Shown here one piece after another: positions 57,853 through 64,000 of a stretch of 64,000 nt of DNA (position 1 is the stretch's first letter; each line of letters opens with the position of its first letter). The stretch comes from Drechmeria coniospora. Taxonomy: Eukaryota; Ascomycota; Sordariomycetes; Hypocreales; Ophiocordycipitaceae. Below the pieces are notes generated by a model that did not search any database, was not told the origin of the DNA, and saw only the letters and a program-made list of their open reading frames with translations. The stretch spans positions 5,452,520-5,516,519 of the forward strand of contig NC_054389.1 of NCBI RefSeq assembly GCF_001625195.1, given 5' to 3'. Made by a program: the position numbers and the translations under genes.

Positions 57853-58788
57853 TCACCAGGGCCACCATCCTTTCTTTCCAGAGGACTGTCCTGAACTCCC
57901 AGTCTCCAGACCGAGCTGGTCCAGGCTGCCTCCACTGCGCTGTGCCGCCTTTTCAGCCTCCCAGACATCTCTTGACCTGGCTTCGATCGACTGCACGTCG
58001 TCTGTGGACGTGTTGGCGGGCGCTGCCGCGTCGTTCGGCGAGGACGCTGCCTCGTTAGGGTTTTGTCCGCCAAGAAGGCCTGAGAATAGACCGAAAATTC
58101 CCTTGCCCTGCTTCTTCTCTGCAGCCTGGAAAGCGGGCTGAACACGTTCCTCGAAATGTGTTCGTTGTTCGGGCGGCGACAGCAGAGGCGGTAGCCTGAC
58201 GCCCGTCTCTTCAGCCACACGATTTGCTTCTTCAACGAGCGCGATCTGCTCCTCGGTTGCTTGACCTTTGACGTAGGCGATGCGAGCGGCGGAGAGAGAG
58301 TCTTCTTCGAGCTTCTTCTGCGCTTCGATCCATTCGGCACGACGGGCACGGTTGTAGCGCAGCATGTCCCACACGGAGTAGACACTCACCACACCGGCAA
58401 CAGCTGCGTCCTTCTTCAGTTTCGATATTTCCTTGACGGTGCATTTGGACCGAAGGGGGCAGGTTCGTTCTTGTGACCGAGCTTACTTACCCGTGAAGAC
58501 GACGATGCCTCCGACAGTCCACCGGTGTGCCACATCCAAGAATCTCCTTGACGCATCAATCACCCGATCGGTCCTGCTGATCTGTGCCTTCTGCGCCGCA
58601 AGGTGTGCTTGTCGCAGCCTTCGTACCCGCTGCTCTGGCGTCTCGCCAGGAAGCCGTGGTGACGGCCTCGCTGAAGCTGCAGCAGAACCGGAACCAGCTG
58701 CTCCCGGAGTCTTTGCTGTCGCGTGTGGAATCGTCGACGTGAAGCGCGTGGCGTCCTTGACGCTCCTTGGTCCCATTCTGGACGCCAT
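57853..58788 (-). CDS. Mitochondrial single-pass membrane protein of unknown function
   Basis: Exons 58491-58788 and 57853-58403 give 282 residues. Intron 58404-58490 (GTAAGT..GACGCAG) falls inside the membrane segment, joining WTVGGIVVFT to AVAGVVSVYSVWDML. The start MASRMGPRSVKDATRFTST is basic, Ser/Thr-rich and fits a mitochondrial presequence. Flanking the membrane segment are ETPEQRVRRLRQAHLAAQKAQ and DRVIDASRRFLDVAHR before it, and RYNRARRAEWIEAQKKLEED after it. A helical acidic stretch then gives way to a Gly/Phe-rich GKGIFGLFSGLLGG, and the tail ends GKKGWWPW. Topology suggests an inner-membrane protein. I do not know its function. Confidence 0.8.
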
Positions 58789-59867
58789 GGCGGAAATCTG
58801 TGACGAGCTGACGGTGAGGTTGGGTGTTTCGCCTGTCCGCCGTGGTACGAGAACGGGCAAGATTCGTGAGTTTTTTTGGGGCGAAGGGGCAGCTGGAGAA
58901 GGGTGGAATACGAATAATATGATTGGGGCGGAGAAAGTCCGGCGATGGACCTGCTCGAGTTGCCAAGCTTTCGCAAGATGCAACTGCAAACAATTAAGTA
59001 ATACAATTACTTAAAGTACTCCGTACAGAGCACAGCAATGACAAGTTTCCTGATGAAAATCAACTGCTTCACACAACTTCTACAGAGAACATGGGTTTTG
59101 CACCAGTTGAGCCAAGTTGCGTGGCAGGCTGTTGTACTCCGTACTGTACGGTAGGATGCCTGAGCTAGATGGACCCAGGCGTTCCGTGGACCATCTGTTG
59201 CATGGTTTCGACAACGACAGGACAAAACTGGTGGGCCTCATGGCAGACATGCGGCCCCCATGCATTCACGCTCTCACGGAATGCGCCCAGATGCGTCTAT
59301 ACGCGGTGAGTGAGCCGCAACCGATCCAACGCTGTGGATCTGTCCGAAACTGTTACACAAAATAGGGCGCTTTCAAACAACAATCTTCTTCATGTCACTG
59401 CTCCAGGCAATGCACACAATGAAAATGAAAATGGTGGGTATCAAAAATTCCGCCTCCCATGGCCCCGAAGGACAATGGAGCAAGGGACGACTCCGCGCTG
59501 TGCAATGCAGGCCTCCCCAACTGAATCCCCCGATTCTTGAGCTGGGGAATTCGAAACAAGGTAAGTATGAAGAAGAAAAGAAGAAAACGAGCAAAGGAGC
59601 GGACGGCGACGGGATTTTATAGCTCGTTGCTTAGCGTGAATGCCTGAGGCGGCTAATTGGTGAGGCATCAAGGCCGCGAAATCTTTTAGGCCGGCCACGT
59701 GACGCACACAATAGATTTTTGGTTTGCAGGGCACACCCCACTCGGTGCGCATCGGCTCGCCGTAGGGCACGAAAACCCTTCGATCAATTTGTCGAGCCTC
59801 CATCTCCGAAATTTCAACGCCTACCGAACATCGACAACAGGAGCGAGTTTGATCGCAAGCAGGCACA
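58789..59867. other. Divergent promoter region of the mitochondrial protein and eL13 genes
   Basis: About 1.1 kb with no supported gene. A single GTACTCCGTAC lies near 59015, and another GTACTCCGTAC near 59134. No other elements are recognised. Confidence 0.5.
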
Positions 59868-60801
59868 ATGGTACGAATACTCGCCGATCAGCAACGCGAC
59901 GACATCAGAGAGCATTCATACTGACGGTTATTTTTTCCCGCAGGCGATCAAGCACAACCAGAAGCTCGTCAACAACCGTAAGCGCCCACGGTCATTCGGA
60001 TGACGAGACGCCGACACCACGACAAGACGACTGACTTCCTTTGTAGACTTCCGCAAGGATTGGCAGCGAAGGGTTCGCACCCACTTCGACCAGGTACGCG
60101 ATGATCGAAAGCGAACGAATCATGTCCGGACTTCGTATTGACAAGTTGGAATAGCCCGGAAAGAAGGCATCGCGACGCACTGCCCGCCAGGCCAAGGCCG
60201 CTGCCGTCGCTCCTCGCCCCGTCGACAAGCTGCGCCCGATTGTGCGATGCCCTACCATTAAGTACAACCGCAAGGTCCGCGCCGGCCGGGGTTTCACCCT
60301 CGCTGAGCTCAAGGTACGCCATGTCGAGAGCAATCTGGTGACAAACGGATGATTGTTGCCAGTTGCACACTGAGGGGGACTGAATGGATTCTGACTATTC
60401 GGCAGGAGGCTGGTGTTCCTCGGCGTCTTGCACCCACCATCGGTATCAGCGTCGACCACCGCCGCCAGAACTTGAGCGAGGAGAGCTTGGCGATCAACGT
60501 CGCTCGACTCAAGGCTTACCGCCAGCGCCTGATCCTGCTGCCCCGCAGGTCCAACGCCCCCAAGAAGGGTGACACCAAAACCGACCTGTCCAAGGTCAAC
60601 AAGGCTGCCACCGTCTCCTCCGTCCTGCCCATCGCCCCCACCGACCTGGCCGTCAAGTACATCAAGAAGAGCGAGATGCCCAAGGAGATCGAGGGCGGTG
60701 CCTACACCAAGCTGCGCCAGGCCCGAAGCAACGCCCGGTACCAGGGTGCCCGTGAGAAGCGTATTAGGGATAAGGCCGAGGCCGAGTCGGCCAAGAAATA
60801 A
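59868..60801 (+). CDS. RPL13: 60S ribosomal protein eL13
   Basis: Five exons, 59868-59870, 59944-59977, 60047-60093, 60155-60313 and 60406-60801, join to 212 residues, close to the usual 206-211. The first coding exon is the ATG alone, split off by a 73-bp intron (GTACGA..CCGCAG). The protein reads [80 protein letters not shown] and [17 protein letters not shown]. It ends with a basic helix, [14 protein letters not shown]. It is a structural protein of the cytosolic large ribosomal subunit. Four short introns packed at the 5' end are typical for a fungal ribosomal protein gene. It is convergent with the SmgGDS-like gene, 278 bp apart. Confidence 0.97.
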
Positions 60802-61079
60802 ACTGGCAAAAAGGGAATTGGTGTTTGAGGATTTTGCTCTTTGCGTCTCTAAGGGAGTGGCAACGGCGGTTCCAGGCTCTTATGGAATTATTGACAGGGT
60901 TGAGGAGGAAAGATACTCTAGATCCATGTCAAGGAACTATTGCATGATGACACCCTGCCTGTATTAAGCTGGTCAATGGAAGCATTACGTGAGCGAACTT
61001 CAGTCATGCAGATACCCAGAACTGTCCATTTCGCCTTTCTACAAGCGTCTGCGAAGAGAAAGAGATCTATTTCCGACGA

Positions 61080-63340
61080 TTAAGTTTTTTTCGCGGCAGA
61101 CCTCTGCGCGACAAGCAGCTCGGTGCCCTTCTTTACCAACTCTTGCAGTATCGAGAGCCTCTCTGGTTGCAGCGTTCCAGCCGAGTTCCTCAGCATTTCG
61201 GTGCACAGCACCAGCGCATTCTCCCTATCGATCTTGGCCATGTTGGCTTGCTGGGCTGGGTCCACTTGCTGCGGCTCCAGCTGCAGGGTCGCATCAATGG
61301 ACGGAGCATCAACCGACTGTACTCCACCAGCAGGCGCATTCTCGACCTGCTTGTCCATGTCCGCTAGGGATTCCGCCTCCTCGCGCCCCGTGATTGTCAT
61401 CGAGAGGGCCATGAGCACGGTGTGGATTTCGAGCAGGTTGGCGATGACGGCCGCACCGTCGTCAGAACGGCTCATGAGTGCGAGGACAAACCAGGCCTCA
61501 GAGCGCAGAGTTGGCCACTTCTCCTGCGCGATGAGGAATGACAATGGTCCGCGAAAGTTGTGCTTCTTATAGAATACACTTCGTCGCTTTCCATCGTCCG
61601 TCTGGCCTGGGCAGCTCTGCTGCTGCCTAAGGGACGGCCCTGATAGACCCGGATCATCGCTCGCGCAGAGATTGACTTCTTTCCAGCCTGGAAGTACATT
61701 GGCCAAGGGTGTTGTAGAATGTAGGACGCGGCACAACGCAGCGATGGATCGAGATGCCTCGAGCCGCGTTGGCTCAGAGTCAGAACGATTAAACAAGGTT
61801 ATGATATCGCCGATACTGGTGTGGCCATGGTCCGGACTCAGCGGATCGGTGCTGAGAGGAGCACATGCCCGACATACGTTTTCCGCGCAGTTGAGTAGCA
61901 GCAACCTGATGAGCGAGATGGCAGCGAACTGCACCTGGGGCAAGGTATCCAAGTTGCAGATGCGGGGAACACAGGAGCGCTCCAGCAGCTTGCCAAGCCT
62001 TGCTTTGTTCTGGGCGGGAATTGCGAGGTTTTTCAGGAAGGACAGAGCCAAGTGGAGTAGTTGAGTGTCAGTGACGGAAGGGCTGGACAGGAGAGAGATG
62101 AGTGGAAGATGAACAGAGTGCTTATCGACTAAGGCAATGGAAACTTGGTCGGATCGTGAAATGTTTCCCAATGCAAGACAGGCCGCAGCCTGCAGCGGAG
62201 GACTTGTGGCCCGGATCCAATCGAGAAAAGATTGCGGCACATCCGAAGTAAGTGGATAATGAGATTCGAATGAGTCATTGCCAGTGAGGTCCGCGAGGGT
62301 GGCGAGAAGAGCGGTTCGGAGTTTCTTTAACTCAGTCACCGTATCCGGATCATCCGACGGCTTAACGTCAACATTCATATGGGCGTGATAGAAGGCATTG
62401 GTGAACAAGTTGAGGCAGTTCCCGGCCAGCAATTTCGACTGCAGGCCTTCGTTGGCAAGATAAGCCACTGCTACACTCACGAAGGAGATGAAAACATCGG
62501 GGTCCTCCTTGGCGGGTGAGCTCATGGCAAGACGGAGAAGAGTTGGCACGGTCTCGGGGACGGCCATCAGTGGCTCGCCTTCTTGCGCGATGAGCAGCGC
62601 GAGTATCTTGCAAAAGTATGGGATTATGGCGAGGTAGTTTGCGATCACAGGCGATGATAGTAGGGCGATGAGCTTGCTACTCAGACGAGACTGCGACGCC
62701 AGAAGCTGGGCAGGTTCTGTTGGAGCTGGTGAGGGCTGGAAATAACCATGGCGTACCAGGGCGGACGTACCATAGTCGACCATTACGTTGTACAATACAG
62801 GGATGGTGAAGGGAATGAGAGTCTCATCGTCGAGCTGGCGGATCACCGCCAAGAGTCGGCCGTCATCGACTGTCCGTTCCCGGTTCTCGTCCGTGTCCGC
62901 GCACGAATTTCCCACTATGCGCAGGGAGTGGACTCTGAGTCCTTTGCTGAGACCTTGGTCGGCCAGGGCTTCCAGGAAGAATTCAAGGATACCGGATCTG
63001 CCAAACGGGAGACGCCAGGCAACTATCCAAGTAAGCCGCCGCCCAGGCGAGGTGGGAGGAAAATAAATGGAAGCCCACGGGTGCTCAAACAAAGCTTCAA
63101 GTGAGAAGTCTATGACAGAGTCAACCTACCATCTCTGCTACCATCGCCGAGTTTCTGTGCTATGATTTCCAGTTCGCTCGACTTTGCCGACAGTAATACC
63201 TGGCACAAGTTGAGAACTGGTGACAGGAATGCCACTCTATGCTCGCGAACGCTCTCCGTCTCGAGTGAATCGTCATATTCATCTTGGGACTGACCACTTC
63301 CGTGCTGTTGGAGCAGAGCCTCGATATCTTGAGGTGTCAT
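61080..63340 (-). CDS. Armadillo-repeat protein, SmgGDS (RAP1GDS1)-like
   Basis: Exons 63130-63340 and 61080-63022 give 717 residues. Intron 63023-63129 (GTAGGT..GGATAG) joins LGDGSRD to VAWRLPFGRSGILEF. The protein is built of helical armadillo repeats throughout. Examples are ALADQGLSKGLRVHSLRIVGN, LIPFTIPVLYNVMVDYG, AAACLALGNISRSDQVSIAL, LLHLALSFLKNLAIP and FAAISLIRLLLLNCAENV. GNISRSD and KNLAIP are typical of SmgGDS-type repeats. Such proteins bind and chaperone or activate prenylated small GTPases (Rho/Rap types) in the cytosol. The C-terminus ends ELVKKGTELLVAQRSAAKK. The start at 63340 is the first ATG consistent with family style (MTPQDIEALLQQHG); an upstream start in the same frame lacks an ATG. 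Confidence 0.85.
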
Positions 63341-63852
63341 GACGAGTAACGAGTTGGGAACAGCTCCAATATGCTCCCAGTGTTCGTCCCCACCGCAAAG
63401 TTGAATATCCGCAGGTCCACGATCCCAAGCTGGAGCAAAAGGCCAATAAAACGACTGGGAAGTGTGCCTGTGGCCTGAAACTCTGAGAGATAGCTCAGGT
63501 TCAAGCTTTCTCTGGGTGGAAACTGAGGCGGTGAGGGAGACCAATCAGCAACGGATTGGGAGCTTTAGTGGTCCTCACCGACTTCCCTGCGGCTTCGATG
63601 GCCCATGTTCGGCTAAACCCCTGGCAGTGAATCCCTGAGTTCCAAAGTACTTACGGTTGGTACCTTGCTTGAAGTATTTCCAACCACGGCAACATTTGGC
63701 GTCAGGACGAGGAAAAATCGAACCCCCTCCCCCCAATCTCACGATATTGTCTGTCAACATCACGAGGGCATATCTCCCTGGCAGTCCGCAAATAAAACGA
63801 AGAGTCGCTCTCTGATAAGATCCTTCTTCGTGGGGTACACGCCTCCGTCACA
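63341..63852. other. Intergenic, divergent promoter region
   Basis: Between the SmgGDS-like gene and the possible gene at the right edge. No repeat or motif stands out. Confidence 0.45.
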
Positions 63853-64000
63853 ATGGTATGCTTCACTGCCACCTTCTCGTTGTGTCAATGAAGCGGACGA
63901 TCGAGCGACGAAGAGGCGCCCTAAGGTCCACACGTCTTTGACTTTCGCCAGGCTGACTTGATTACCGTAGGCGCACCGCTTCGTCATCACCGCGTTCTTG
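63853..64000 (+). CDS. Possible 5' end of a gene with an ATG-only first exon (partial)
   Basis: ATG at 63853-63855, in CACAATGG context, is followed at once by a GTATGC donor. A 115-bp segment with GCTGACTT branch-like sequence ends in ACCGTAG. After it, ten codons read AHRFVITAFL to the window end without a stop. The arrangement copies that of the eL13 gene 4 kb away. Too little protein is visible to name it, and it may be chance. Confidence 0.3.

Overview
The window is nuclear DNA of a filamentous ascomycete, most likely a Sordariomycete and probably Hypocreales. The signs are GC-rich genes split by short introns of about 45-110 bp with GTRNGT-type donors and CTRAC-type branch sites, a Zn2Cys6 regulator, a DPM3 subunit, a mitochondrial mL50, a dysferlin-domain peroxin and a GT32 enzyme. 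No genus is claimed. Exon joins were worked out by hand from splice sites, frame and family knowledge; no alignment or transcript data were available.

Layout. 1-9 kb: a decamer tandem repeat, an amidase relic (-), a Zn2Cys6/fungal-MHR regulator (-) and a five-exon MFS sugar transporter (-). 8.3-14.2 kb: gene-poor, full of short GTAC-centred palindromes. 14-20 kb: a conserved unknown protein (+), a lineage-type coiled-coil protein (+) and a stand-alone P450 resembling the heme half of CYP505 (-). 21-32 kb: a gene-dense block with DPM3 (+), a coiled-coil nuclear protein (-), an oxidoreductase-like-domain mitochondrial protein (+), a purine phosphoribosyltransferase (-), a four-TM membrane protein (-) and a Pex28-32-type peroxin (-). 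32.4-36.9 kb: gene-poor. 37-44 kb: a mitochondrial LEA-like helical protein (-), a GT32 glycosyltransferase (-) and a membrane-anchored arylsulfotransferase-family protein (-). 44.1-48.9 kb: gene-poor. 49-53 kb: mL50 (-), a Cys-motif single-pass membrane protein (+) and DAHP synthase (-). 53.2-55.9 kb: gene-poor. 56-64 kb: an unknown protein (+), a mitochondrial membrane protein (-), ribosomal protein eL13 (+), a SmgGDS-like armadillo protein (-) and the possible start of one more gene at the right edge.

Most genes are housekeeping and unrelated (glycosylation, purine salvage, aromatic amino acids, translation, peroxisome, mitochondria), often in convergent pairs with short 3' gaps. The only functional pairing suggested by position is the regulator next to the sugar transporter. 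I found no secondary-metabolite cluster, CRISPR array, rRNA or convincing tRNA. The most unusual features are the recurring intergenic palindrome TACGGAGTAC and its relatives, an amidase relic that has lost its serine motif, a CYP505-type P450 without reductase and without the I-helix acid, and an acidic tail left out of frame at 17.48 kb.
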